Assembly: GCA_947625565.1 (NCBI GenBank)
Contig: CANQOU010000012.1
Coordinates: 1-18,204 of the forward strand
DNA length: 18,204 nt
Reading direction: 5' to 3'
DNA from: an uncultured Clostridia bacterium
Lineage (GTDB): Bacteria > Bacillota > Clostridia > TANB77 > CAG-508
This document shows, piece by piece, positions 7,816 to 15,400 of the stretch (the stretch's first letter is position 1; each line of letters begins with the position of its first letter). Position numbers and translations under genes: made by a program. The notes under the pieces were generated by a model, which had not been told where the DNA came from, ran no database searches, and saw only the letters and a program-made list of their open reading frames with translations.

Positions 7816-8409
7816 ATGTTAGCATATATTAAAGGAAGTTTAGAAATGAAAATGACAGACTATGTCGTAATAGATGTAAGTGGTTTAGGATATAAAGTAT
7901 ATATGACTACAACAGATATGGACAATTTAGGAAAAATTGGAGATGTAGTTAAAGTATATACATATTATCGCGTAAGAGAAGATGATGTAAGCATATTTGG
8001 ATTTAATACAAATGAGCAATTGAGAATGTTTGAGTTATTATTATCTGTTAGTGGAGTAGGTGCTAAAACAGCTTTAAGTATGGTGGCAGTAACAGAACCA
8101 TCTGAATTTGCTATTGCTGTTATATCAGAAGATGTATCATATTTAACAAAAATACCAGGAATTGGAGCAAAATCAGCGCAAAGAATTATTTTAGAATTAA
8201 AGGATAAAATGAAGAAAGAAAATACTGTAATTGAGGCTAAAAATATCAAGGTACAAATTGACAATAATAAAGTAGAAGAAGCAATTGCTGCACTTCAAGT
8301 ATTAGGATATAACAAAAAAGAGATAGAAAAAGTATTTGCAACAATAGACAAAACAATGATGACAACAGAAGAATTGATTAAGAAAGGATTAAATGCATTA
8401 GGAAGATAA
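7816..8409 (+). CDS. ruvA: Holliday junction branch migration protein RuvA
   Basis: RuvA tetramers bind four-way DNA junctions and load the RuvB motor during recombinational repair. The 197 residues match the family. Domain I is an OB fold (MLAYIKGSLEMKMTDYVVID, GLGYKVYMT, YTYYRVREDDVSIFGF); domain II has two helix-hairpin-helix motifs (SVSGVGAKTALSM, KIPGIGAKSAQRIILELKDK); domain III, which contacts RuvB, is the last 50 residues (EEAIAALQVLGYNKKEIEKV). Ribosome binding site AGGAGGG just upstream. The gene is followed by rarA after 17 bp; ruvB, its usual partner, is not in the window. Confidence 0.97.
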   Translation: MLAYIKGSLEMKMTDYVVIDVSGLGYKVYMTTTDMDNLGKIGDVVKVYTYYRVREDDVSIFGFNTNEQLRMFELLLSVSGVGAKTALSMVAVTEPSEFAIAVISEDVSYLTKIPGIGAKSAQRIILELKDKMKKENTVIEAKNIKVQIDNNKVEEAIAALQVLGYNKKEIEKVFATIDKTMMTTEELIKKGLNALGR

Positions 8410-8426
8410 TATTGGGGGAATGTAGT

Positions 8427-9705
8427 ATGAATCCAAAAGAACCACTAGCATATCGTGTGAGACCAAAAAGCTTAGAAGAATATGTAGGACAAGAACATGT
8501 TATTGGAGAAGGTAAAATTTTATATAGAACTATTAAAGCAGATAGATTATCTAGTATAATCTTGTTTGGACCTCCAGGATGTGGAAAAACATCTTTAGCA
8601 AGAGTAATAAGCGAAACAACAAAATATAAATTTTATAAAATCAATGCTGTAACAAGTGGTGTTGCAGATATTAAGCATGTTATAGAAGAAACACAAAATT
8701 TTATGCTAAACCAAACAGGAAAAAGCATATTATTTATAGATGAAATTCACAGATTTAACAAATTACAGCAAGATGCATTATTACCATATGTAGAAAATGG
8801 TACAATTATTTTAATAGGAGCTACGACAGAAAATCCATATTTTGAAGTAAATAAAGCTTTAATTTCTAGGTCAATGGTTATAAAACTAGAACCTTTAACT
8901 CAAGAGCATGTATTTAAAATTTTGAAAAATGCCTTGCAAAGTAAAGAAGGCTTACGGTGAATATAATGTTAAAATAGAAGATGGATCTTTAAGAAAATTA
9001 GCAGCTATTTCAAATGGAGATGTTAGAACAGCTTTAAATGGATTGGAAGTAGCAGTATTAACAACAAAAATTGGAGAAGACGGATATATACATATTACAG
9101 ATGAAGATATAAAAAATAGTATACAAGATAGAAAAGCAATATTTGATAAAAATGGTGAAGCTCATTATGATAATATTAGTGCTTTTATAAAATCAATGAG
9201 AGGTTCAGACCCAGATGCAGTACTATTTTATCTTGCTAGAGCTATAGCAGGAGGAGAAGATCCAATGTTTTTAGCAAGACGAATTGTAATTTGTGCTTCA
9301 GAAGATGTTGGATTAGCAAATCCAAATGCATTAGTAATTGCCAATAATGCTATGCAAGCAGTACATATGGTTGGAATGCCAGAGGCTAGAATTATTTTGG
9401 CAGAAGCGGCAGTATATATTGCAAATTCACCAAAATCTAATTCTACATATATGGGAATTGATAAGGCATTAGAAGATGTAAAAAATAAAGAAACAGGAGA
9501 AGTACCAATGTATTTAAGAAATGCTCCAGTAGAAGGAATGAAAGATTTGGGATATAGCAATGGCTATTTATATCCACACGAATTTCCAGGAAACTATATA
9601 AAACAACAATACTTACCAGATGTTATGCAGGGAACAAAATACTATAATCCAGGAGAAAATGACCAATTAAAAATCAATCCAAATAAATTAGAAAAAGACA
9701 CATAA
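8427..9705 (+). pseudogene. rarA: Replication-associated recombination protein A (RarA/MgsA), frameshifted
   Basis: RarA is an AAA+ ATPase related to clamp loaders and RuvB that acts at stalled replication forks. Two adjoining frames carry one complete family member. The first (8427-8960, 177 residues) has EYVGQEHVIGEG, Walker A GPPGCGKTS, Walker B ILFIDEIHRFNK and sensor 1 GATTENPYF, then ends at TGA after KNALQSKEGLR. The second, open across the junction, continues with AYGEYNVKIEDGSLRKLAAISNGDVRTALNGLE, then ASEDVGLANPNAL, PEARIILAEAAVYIA, YPHEFPGNYIKQQYLPD. The break lies at about 8940-8956 in an A-rich run. Adding two A residues after GAA at 8946-8948 would restore SKEKAYGEYN at the family spacing. 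ATG 8427 is preferred to the TTG at 8412, as GGGGGA lies 7 nt before it. Everything except the frame is conserved, so either the lesion is recent or it is a sequencing or assembly error. Confidence 0.88.
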
Positions 9706-9720
9706 AAAATAAAAAAATGG

Positions 9721-9748
9721 AAAACCTACAATAAAAAGTAGGTTTTTT
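9721..9748 (+). terminator. Terminator of the rarA operon, touching the next gene
   Basis: AAAACCTAC (9721-9729) and GTAGGTTTT (9738-9746) pair perfectly over 9 bp with an 8-nt loop; the T-run extends to 9748. The next start codon is only 3 nt further, and the descending arm holds the only Shine-Dalgarno-like bases (TAGG) for it. Confidence 0.8.
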
Positions 9749-9751
9749 ATT

Positions 9752-10108
9752 ATGAAAAATATGATTAAAACAATTGTTATCGGATTTTTAGCAGGATTTG
9801 TAAGTGGATTTTTTTCAACAGGAGGAGGACTAATTCTAGTTCCAGCATTCATGTATTTATTAAAGGAAGAATCTAAAAAAGCAAGGGGAACAGCAATTTT
9901 TTGCATATTACCAATAGTAATAACTAGTAGCTTCTTTTATTACAAGGGAAACTATATTGATTGGAAAATAGCAATATTATGTGCAATAGGAGGAACAGTT
10001 GGAGGATATATAGGTGCAAAATTATTAAAAAAGCTACCTGACAAAGTATTAAGGATAACATTCACAATTTTTATTATATATGTTTCATATAATATGATAT
10101 TTAAATAA
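9752..10108 (+). CDS. TauE/SafE family membrane protein, N-terminal half
   Basis: A 118-residue integral membrane protein with about four membrane helices. It carries one copy of the TauE/SafE repeat: GFLAGFVSGFFSTGGGLILVPAF near the N terminus and GGTVGGYIGAKLLKKLPDKVLR in the second half. Full-length family members, implicated in export of sulfite, sulfoacetate or other organosulfur anions, have two such repeats in about 250 residues; here the second is a separate gene 10 bp downstream. The substrate is unknown. ATG 9752 has no ribosome binding site apart from TAGG within the terminator arm; ATG 9761 is an alternative start. No independent promoter was seen. Confidence 0.82.
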   Translation: MKNMIKTIVIGFLAGFVSGFFSTGGGLILVPAFMYLLKEESKKARGTAIFCILPIVITSSFFYYKGNYIDWKIAILCAIGGTVGGYIGAKLLKKLPDKVLRITFTIFIIYVSYNMIFK

Positions 10109-10118
10109 GGAGAAGTAG

Positions 10119-10511
10119 ATGGGTGAAATCATTATTGGTGCAATATCGGGAATTATTAGTGGTACTGGAATGGGTGGAGGTACTATCCTAATTTTTCTTT
10201 TAACGTTTTTATTTCAAATAGAACAGCATGTGGCACAAGCAACAAATCTTATATTTTTTATACCAACTTCTATTATTGCAATAATTGTAAATATAAAAAA
10301 CAAAAATATCAATTTAAAATTAGGAACTTTGATTTCTGTATATGGTATTTTAGGCGCTATAGTAGGAGCAAATGTATCAATTAAAACAAATGTTAAAGAC
10401 TTAAGAAAATATTTTGGAATATTTTTAATTGCAATTAGCATAAATGAAATATATTCCATTATAAAACAGTATAAAAAAGAAAAAATTGACAAAAATAAAG
10501 ATAATATATAA
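10119..10511 (+). CDS. TauE/SafE family membrane protein, C-terminal half
   Basis: A 130-residue membrane protein that is the second half of a TauE/SafE transporter. It opens with the family glycine motif (GAISGIISGTGMGGGTILI), followed by QATNLIFFIPTSIIAI, a segment like the second repeat of intact members, and GAIVGANVSIKTNVKDLRK. The last 20 residues are lysine-rich and probably cytoplasmic. Strong ribosome binding site AAGGAGA (10107-10113) overlapping the end of the preceding gene, so the two halves are co-translated and probably assemble as a heterodimer (inference). Confidence 0.82.
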   Translation: MGEIIIGAISGIISGTGMGGGTILIFLLTFLFQIEQHVAQATNLIFFIPTSIIAIIVNIKNKNINLKLGTLISVYGILGAIVGANVSIKTNVKDLRKYFGIFLIAISINEIYSIIKQYKKEKIDKNKDNI

Positions 10512-10531
10512 ATAGAAAGGAAAGTGATATT

Positions 10532-10678
10532 ATGAAATTTACTAAAGGTGTAATTATTGGTGGACTTTTAGCTACAGGAATGTTAATGATGTATGCAGAA
10601 AGTGATATGTTTTCAAAAAATAAGAAAACAATGATGAAAAAGGGAAAACAAATGATGAGAAAATTAGGAAATTGGTAA
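10532..10678 (+). CDS. 48-residue membrane-anchored peptide, function unknown
   Basis: Begins MKFTKGVIIGGLLATGMLMM, a glycine-rich hydrophobic helix, followed by a very basic, methionine-rich tail (KKTMMKKGKQMMRKLGNW). The layout recalls small YtxH-like or DUF3918-like Firmicute proteins, but I cannot assign it firmly. Ribosome binding site AAGGA 10 nt upstream; it follows the TauE pair by 20 bp, probably in the same operon. No terminator is visible after it, so readthrough into the RNA gene at 10730 is possible. Confidence 0.65.
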   Translation: MKFTKGVIIGGLLATGMLMMYAESDMFSKNKKTMMKKGKQMMRKLGNW

Positions 10679-10694
10679 AAATCAATAATAAATA

Positions 10695-10723
10695 TTGACA
10701 TGAAATAAAAAAGATAGTATAAT
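10695..10723 (+). promoter_or_regulatory. Consensus promoter of the putative non-coding RNA
   Basis: TTGACA (10695-10700), exactly 17 nt, TATAAT (10718-10723): 12 of 12 matches to the housekeeping consensus, the strongest promoter in the window. The start site falls near 10730. Confidence 0.85.
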
Positions 10724-10778
10724 ATAATACGCTAATCCCAAAGAGGAGTAGTAAATAAAACAAGGAGGAAATGTAGCA

Positions 10779-10823
10779 ATGCAAAAAAAATACGTGCTTC
10801 ATTTGCGGGATCCGACGAGTTAA
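10779..10823 (+). other. 14-codon reading frame with strong ribosome binding site inside the RNA
   Basis: ATG at 10779 to TAA at 10821-10823 would encode MQKKYVLHLRDPTS. It is preceded by a perfect AAGGAGG at 10762-10768 with 10-nt spacing. It overlaps bases that pair in the RNA helices above, so translation and folding would compete. It may be chance. Confidence 0.3.
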
Positions 10824-10972
10824 AGGGTTTTATTATCAAGATTCATAAAAAAACTAAATAGCGGAATGACCCTTAGCTTTATTCAAGGAAAAAAAGAAGG
10901 TCTCAAAGTAACACGTTAACATTGCAACAGAATTAACCCTCCCCAAGGGATAGAAGCAGTATACTTCTAGCG

Positions 10973-11005
10973 GGCGGTAATGTTATAAACATTACCGCCT
11001 ATTTT
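10973..11005 (+). terminator. Terminator of the non-coding RNA
   Basis: A perfect 12-bp stem, GGCGGTAATGTT (10973-10984) with AACATTACCGCC (10988-10999), a 3-nt loop, then TATTTT. It lies between the RNA and the stop codon of the opposing gene; the minus strand lacks a T-run after it. Confidence 0.85.
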
Positions 11006-11008
11006 ATA

Positions 11009-11440
11009 TTAGTCCTTGCAAGGTTTTTCTGGCTTTTTATCTTCAATAAAACAATCACATTTTTCTTTTTTTTCACCTTTTAAGCAAGAACCCTCATGAA
11101 AGCATTTCGCACAAATTTTAATTTTTTTTGTAGCATTTGCCCAAATTTGAATAGCATATTTTTTACCAGGGCAAAGAGGTCCAAAGACAAATTCTCCTTC
11201 TTTATCTGTAAAAGTATGACCAATAGGTCTTCTTTCTTCTTTACCACAATCATAAACAACTTCTACTAATTTAACAACAGCATCACATACAGGCTCTTTA
11301 AAACAGTTTTTTATTACACCGTAAATTACATCACGATTATCTTCGGGTAACATTATATCAACATCAAATTGTTTTCCTCCTGAAATAACGCCATCAACAT
11401 CTAAATCAGGACAGCAAGGTTTATTATTATCCATTTCCAT
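11009..11440 (-). CDS. Cysteine-rich carboxypeptidase-regulatory-fold protein, possibly a spore or surface protein
   Basis: A 143-residue protein with 12 cysteines and no signal peptide or membrane segment. The centre is a transthyretin/carboxypeptidase-regulatory-like beta sandwich: VIYGVIKNCFKEPVCDAVVKLVEV, then HTFTDKEGEFVFGPLCPGKKYAIQIW. The flanks are Cys-rich (PCCPDLD near the start; ICAKCFHEGSCLKGEKKEK and CDCFIEDKKPEKPCKD at the end). Similar Cys-rich proteins with HTFTD..G.F.FGPLCP occur widely in Clostridia (from memory). The start at 11440 is preferred to the ATG at 11449, because AAGGA ends 8 nt before 11440 but abuts 11449. The upstream sequence fits a mother-cell sporulation promoter, so a coat-associated role is a reasonable inference, not shown. 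Confidence 0.8.
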   Translation of the reverse strand: MEMDNNKPCCPDLDVDGVISGGKQFDVDIMLPEDNRDVIYGVIKNCFKEPVCDAVVKLVEVVYDCGKEERRPIGHTFTDKEGEFVFGPLCPGKKYAIQIWANATKKIKICAKCFHEGSCLKGEKKEKCDCFIEDKKPEKPCKD

Positions 11441-11481
11441 TTTTTTCATCCTTTCTGATAAACTAAAAAAGTTTATTAGTA

Positions 11482-11508
11482 TATCATATGAAAAAATAAA
11501 AAAAATGT
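11482..11508 (-). promoter_or_regulatory. Promoter of the Cys-rich protein, fits a sporulation sigma factor
   Basis: Minus strand: AC (11508-11507), 16 nt, CATATGATA (11490-11482). This matches the sigma-K pattern AC-N16/17-CATAnnnTA exactly and is near the sigma-E pattern. The same bases also give an extended -10 TGATATACT without a good -35 for the housekeeping sigma factor. Confidence 0.45.
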
Positions 11509-11525
11509 CACAAAGTGTCGTAAAT

Positions 11526-11554
11526 TTGCAAATTTGCCTAATTTATGGTAAAAT
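11526..11554 (+). promoter_or_regulatory. Promoter of the gene at 11588
   Basis: TTGCAA (11526-11531), 17 nt, TAAAAT (11549-11554), with an extended -10 TG at 11546-11547. Divergent from the promoter at 11482-11508. Confidence 0.6.
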
Positions 11555-11587
11555 ATATATGTAGGTAAAAGTTAGGGAGGGATAAAG

Positions 11588-12385
11588 ATGGCAAGATACA
11601 AAAGTGAAAATAATAAAATAATAAAAATAAGTAACTGTTTAAAAGAACAAAATAAAGAAAAGAAAAATTTTATACCCAAAAGAACTAAACTAAAAATTGC
11701 AGCTCTTATTGCGGCGGGAACATTCGCAGTAGCAATACCAGTTGTAGGAGAAATGGCTGAACATATAACAGTAAAACAAATTGAACAATCTGCATCAATA
11801 GACACAGCATTTAGAAATTTTAGAAACTTAAACAAAAAAAACATGGGAAAATATTTAACAGCTCAAATTGATGCACTATATAAAAAATATCCTGACTTAA
11901 ATGAAATGATTTTTTATGAAGATAAAAAGACTAGAACAAGCGAATTTATGGATGATATATATACACTTTATAAGGCATATATGGTAGACCAAGCAGATAA
12001 AGAAATAGAGAATATAGACGATGTAAAGACAGTAGCTGTTGATAGATTTTTTTCTGCATCAGACAGAATAATGAGTGGAAAACAAAAACTTATAGAGACT
12101 CATAAAGAAGAATATAAGCATATAACAGATAAATATGTCAATGCTAAAGAAAAAACCAGAGATGGTGCAGGTTTAGCCAAAGAAATGTATGAATTATTAG
12201 TAGGAGAAATTCATTTAGAAAAAAATGCTTTAACTTCTGAACAAATGGCAAAAAAGTTAGAAGAAGAGAATTATTATTATGATGAAATAAATAAAAAATT
12301 CTATACAAAGGATGGACCAGCGACATTGGTATCAGATAGAGAATTACAAAAAGCTGAAGAAAAAGAGACAGAAATGGAAAAGTAA
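11588..12385 (+). CDS. Membrane-anchored helical protein of unknown function
   Basis: A 265-residue protein that I do not recognise. Residues 1-33 are basic and polar; 36-54 form one membrane helix (KIAALIAAGTFAVAIPVVG); the rest is soluble, charged and predicted mostly helical, with many Lys and Glu (for example YLTAQIDALYKKYPDLNEM, EEYKHITDKYVNAKEKTRD, SEQMAKKLEEENYYYDEIN). The positive N terminus suggests the large C-terminal part is outside the cell, or that the helix is an uncleaved signal anchor. Good ribosome binding site GGGAGGG 7-8 nt before the ATG. It lies 74 bp ahead of the glucan synthase gene in the same direction, with a terminator hairpin between, so co-function is only a guess. 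Confidence 0.75.
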   Translation: MARYKSENNKIIKISNCLKEQNKEKKNFIPKRTKLKIAALIAAGTFAVAIPVVGEMAEHITVKQIEQSASIDTAFRNFRNLNKKNMGKYLTAQIDALYKKYPDLNEMIFYEDKKTRTSEFMDDIYTLYKAYMVDQADKEIENIDDVKTVAVDRFFSASDRIMSGKQKLIETHKEEYKHITDKYVNAKEKTRDGAGLAKEMYELLVGEIHLEKNALTSEQMAKKLEEENYYYDEINKKFYTKDGPATLVSDRELQKAEEKETEMEK

Positions 12386-12402
12386 AATATAAATAGTATA
12401 AA
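12375..12402 (+). promoter_or_regulatory. Weak candidate promoter of the glucan synthase gene
   Basis: TGGAAA (12375-12380), 16 nt, TATAAA (12397-12402), overlapping the 3' end of the preceding gene. If used, transcription would start near 12408, at the first bases of the hairpin that covers the synthase ribosome binding site. Confidence 0.25.
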
Positions 12403-12406
12403 ATTA

Positions 12407-12460
12407 CCACTTCTTGCAAACAATATATGTAAACAAAAATTGCAAGGAGTGGAATTTTTT
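12407..12460 (+). terminator. Terminator hairpin that also contains the glucan synthase ribosome binding site
   Basis: CCACTTCTTGCAA (12407-12419) pairs over 13 bp (one T-G wobble) with TTGCAAGGAGTGG (12440-12452) around a 20-nt loop. The stem can extend by AAATT (12401-12405) with AATTT (12453-12457) past one bulged A. The T-run 12455-12461 ends in the TTG start codon (12460-12462). The Shine-Dalgarno AAGGAG (12444-12449) is wholly within the descending arm. Confidence 0.8.
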
Positions 12461-15400
12461 TGAAGAAAAGTAGAAGATTAAAAATCAATGGAACTCTGCT
12501 AGAAAAAGAACAATTGAAAAAACATCTTGAAAAAATAGCAGCAAGTCATAATACAACGCAAAAATCAGATAAAAACACATATCCAATTCCGAATTTATTA
12601 GAAGATTATGCTGTCATAAAACAAGTATATCAATTATTGAATAATCACTTGAAACAACATATAAATATACATCCAGCAGGTGAGTGGTTATTAGATAATT
12701 TCTATATTATAGAAGAAACGGTTAAACAAATACAAAAAGAGTTAACTAAAAAGAAATATAAAAATTTTGTAGGACTTACAAATGGTGAATATGCAGGCTT
12801 TAGCAGAGTTTCTGTATTAGCATCAGAAATTGTTGCTTATACAGAAAACAAAATAGAAAAAGAAAACTTAGAAGAATATTTAAGAAGTTATCAAATAAAT
12901 AAAACATTAAGTATGGATGAAATATGGAGCATTGGAATAATGCTTCAAATTGCTATTATCCAAAATATTCGTGTAATTTGTGAAAAAATCGCAAATGCAC
13001 AGATGCAAAAAACTAGAGCAGAAAATATAGCAAAATCACTTATTGAAAATAAGGGCAGAATAAATATTGGATACAGACAAAATAGAGAAGATATGAAATA
13101 TTCTTTTATTGAATATATGTCATATATTTTAAAGCGATATGGAAAAAAAGGAATAGTTTATCAAAATATTCTAGAAGAAATAGTAGAAAAGTTAGGTTTA
13201 ACTGTTGACGAAGTTATTCAAAAAGAGCACTTTGACATTGCTATTCAGAAAGTAAGAATGGGAAATAGTATAACTAGTTTAAAAACAGTGCAAAGGATAA
13301 ATTTTTTAGAAATTTTTGAAAAAATCAATGGTGTAGAAGAAATTTTAAAGCAAGACCCTACTAATACTTATCCATACATGGACTATAGAACAAAAGAATA
13401 TTATAGGAATAAAATAAAAGAAATATCTAAAAAAACAAAAATATCTGAAATATATATCGCAAAAAAAGTATTGGAAATTGCAAAAACAGGAGAGGGTAAA
13501 AAAGCTCATATAGGATATTATCTTATTGATGAAGGAATTGCCACTTTATATCAAGAATTAAAATATAAAAATAAGATATATACAAAACCAGAAACAAAAG
13601 TAAAACAATATATATATCTAATTATTATACTAACTTTTATTTTTTCTTTAATTATGACAGCAGTTATAAAAGCAAATTGGATTTTTAAAATTATCTTTTT
13701 TGTACTATTTTTTATTCCTTGTAGTGAGATAATTATACAAAGTGTTCAATATATTTTAAATAAAACTGTAAAGCCAAAACTAATTCCAAAGATGGATTAT
13801 CAAGATGGAATACCAGAAGATAAAGCAACAATGGTTATTATACCAACAGTTATAAAAAGCAAAGAAAAAGTAATAGAATTGATGCATAAATTAGAAGTAT
13901 ATTATGTTGGAAATGAATCTCCTAATATATATTTTACATTACTTGGAGACTGTTCTGAAAGCAGTAAAAAGGAAGAACCATATGACAAGGAAGTAATAGA
14001 GGAAGGAAAAAAGCAAGTAGAAATATTAAATCAAAAATATAAAAGCAATTTTCCTATTTTTCATTTTTTGTATAGAAAAAGAGAATGGAATCCAAAAGAA
14101 CAAAGCTACTTAGGATGGGAAAGAAAAAGAGGAATGTTAAATCAATTTAATGAATTCTTACTTGGAAATATAGCAAGCCCATTTTTGTATAACACTTTAG
14201 AAGGAATGAAAATTCCAAAAATTAAATATGTAATTACATTAGATGCAGATACAGACCTTATTTTAAATACTGCATTTGAACTTGTAGGAGCCATGTCACA
14301 TATTTTGAATAAACCAGTTATTAGTGAAAAAAATGTTGTTGTAGAAGGATATGGAATAATGCAACCTCGTGTAGGCATCAATTTAGACATTAGTTTGAAA
14401 ACAAATTTTACTAAGATATTTGCAGGAGCAGGTGGTATAGATAGTTATACAAATGCAATATCAGACATCTATCAAGATAATTTTAAAGAAGGAATATTTA
14501 CAGGGAAAGGCATTTATGATTTAGAAGTTTTTTCAAAAGTATTAAAAAACGAGATACCAGAAAATACAGTATTAAGTCATGATTTACTAGAAGGATGTTA
14601 TCTAAGATGTGGACTTGTATCAGACATATTGCTAATGGATGGATATCCAACAAAATATTTAAGTTTTATGAATAGACTTTCAAGGTGGATTAGAGGAGAT
14701 TGGCAGATTTCTAATTGGCTAAAAAGTGGTAAATTAAACTTACTGTCAAAATATAAAATTTTAGACAACTTAAGGAGAAGCATATTTGAGATATCAATAA
14801 TTATTGGAATATTTGCAACAATTAAAATAAAAGCATTTACAGTATTTTTTATATTAACAGTTATAATTTCACAAATATTAGAATTACTTAATAAATTGAT
14901 ATTCAAAAAAGAAGGAGAACAAAAACTCAAAACATATACACAAAAAATTACAGGAATAAAAGGAATATTGATTAGAGCAATTTTAACTTTAGGATGTTTG
15001 CCATATAAAGCATATATTGAATTAAAATCAATATGTCAAACAATTTATAGAAAAACAGTAACAAGAATGCATCTACTAGAATGGACAACTTCAGAAGAAG
15101 CAGAAAAACAAGCTAAAACTGATATTATATCATATTATAGACAAATGATAGTAAATTGTATTTTAGGAATAACTATAATATTGATATGTTTTCATAATAA
15201 TATAATAGGACTATTGCTTGGAGCTTTATGGATTATTACTCCATATATAATGCAAGTAATTAGTAAAGAAATAATATCAAAACCTGCAAAAGATGTTATA
15301 ACTGCAGAAGAAAGTAATTATTTACTAGAAATTGCAAAACGTACTTGGAAGTATTTTGAAAGTTATTTAATACCAGAAAATAATTATCTCATAACTGATA

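Larger units (their letters stand above)
10730..11005 (+). ncRNA. Structured non-coding RNA, candidate raiA-motif RNA
   Basis: About 275 nt lie between a perfect promoter and a strong terminator with no gene-sized frame. Visible structure: long-range helices GCAATG (10776-10781) with CATTGC (10920-10925) and, nested inside, ACGTG (10792-10796) with CACGT (10912-10916); AAGGGTT (10823-10829) with GACCCTT (10868-10874); a local hairpin TAGAAG/CTTCTA before the terminator. The segment GCGGGATCCGACGAG (10806-10820) is G+C-rich in an A+T-rich background and recalls the GGATTCGACGGG element of tmRNA, but there is no tRNA-like end or tag frame. Promoter, size and phylum fit the raiA-motif RNA of Clostridia; that name is from memory and unverified. 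A purine-rich AAGGAGG (10762-10768) precedes a 14-codon frame, so a leader-peptide transcript is the main alternative. Confidence 0.6.

Noticed and set aside
8952..8962. Programmed +1 frameshift at CGG-TGA in rarA
   Set aside because: No release-factor-type slippery sequence or upstream stimulatory Shine-Dalgarno is present, re-pairing of the arginine tRNA on GGT is poor, and RarA is not known to be recoded. A mutation or read error in the A-rich run is simpler.
10119..10511. Frameshifted single TauE/SafE gene
   Set aside because: The second half has its own strong ribosome binding site and start, the first half ends cleanly, and no extra homologous sequence lies between them in other frames.
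10730..11005. tmRNA, because of the GGATCCGACGAG element
   Set aside because: No acceptor-stem pairing of the ends, no T-arm, and no tag frame ending in ALAA were found.
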